Origin: Sergeia podlipaevii
Taxonomy: Eukaryota; Euglenozoa; Kinetoplastea; Trypanosomatida; Trypanosomatidae
Assembly: GCA_030849805.1 (NCBI GenBank)
Contig: JASANZ010002115.1
Location: 2,292 to 47,707, forward strand
Length of the DNA: 45,416 nucleotides
Reading direction: 5' to 3'
Below, piece after piece: positions 45,407 to 45,416 of the stretch. The translations under genes were made by a program, and so were the position numbers. Each line of letters starts with the position of its first letter. Positions within the stretch are counted from its first letter, which is position 1. The notes beneath the pieces are model-generated. The model saw only the letters and a list, made by a program, of their open reading frames with translations, ran no database searches and was not told the DNA's origin.

Positions 45407-45416
45407 TCTTTCAAAT

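Noticed and set aside
1..45416. tRNA, rRNA, spliced-leader RNA genes, CRISPR arrays, strand-switch region
   Set aside because: No T-arm consensus, spliced-leader sequence, spaced repeats or change of coding strand was found by eye. A covariance-model scan would be needed to exclude tRNAs fully.

Overview
The window is nuclear DNA of a trypanosomatid (Kinetoplastea). Eighteen intron-free protein genes all lie on the minus strand, separated by AT-rich gaps. The gaps carry pyrimidine tracts (read on the minus strand) followed by AG dinucleotides, the layout expected for spliced-leader trans-splicing and polycistronic transcription. The families also fit: an inner-arm axonemal dynein light chain, a kinetoplastid-style PPR protein, a PUF protein and many mitochondrial proteins with Arg/Ser-rich presequences. 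Genus is not resolved from sequence alone. There is no strand switch, tRNA, rRNA, spliced-leader RNA gene or transposon that I can support. The 14-G run at position 1 looks like a contig-edge artefact.

Transcription runs from 45406 towards 1. In that order: a Pumilio-type PUF RNA-binding protein (43100-45406); a 3.75 kb gap; a small mitochondrial membrane protein (38933-39349); a very acidic protein with degenerate ankyrin-like segments (34115-37951); the axonemal dynein light chain p28/DNALI1 (31940-33115); a large protein that looks like a degenerate DegT-type PLP-fold protein (28894-31218); a BCS1-like AAA ATPase (26563-28395); a PPR protein (24662-25660); an F-box protein (22072-23880); a 1.6 kb gap; two tandem WD40/coiled-coil/Pro-Ala-rich paralogues (18263-20473 and 15209-17635) and a third Pro-Ala-rich protein without WD40 that shares a C-terminal motif with the second (13572-14639); a DDAH/amidinotransferase-like mitochondrial protein (11966-12904); a large disordered protein (8320-11409); a single-pass mitochondrial protein (6699-7583); a thioredoxin-like protein (5845-6348); a disordered Ser-rich protein (3670-5142); a small MOZART1-like protein (2475-2909); and an ABC1/ADCK1-like kinase (168-2072).

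Neighbours in such a unit are co-transcribed but usually not functionally linked. The exception is the WD40/Pro-Ala cluster, whose members share architecture and sequence. A recurring theme is divergence at active sites: the DegT-like, DDAH-like and BCS1-like proteins each lack residues that define catalysis in their families. The PUF gene is followed by two matches to the RNA motif that its own repeats should bind, which suggests autoregulation. Many annotated starts here are internal ATGs, because the longest open frames read through pyrimidine tracts and give false Phe/Leu/Ser-rich leaders.
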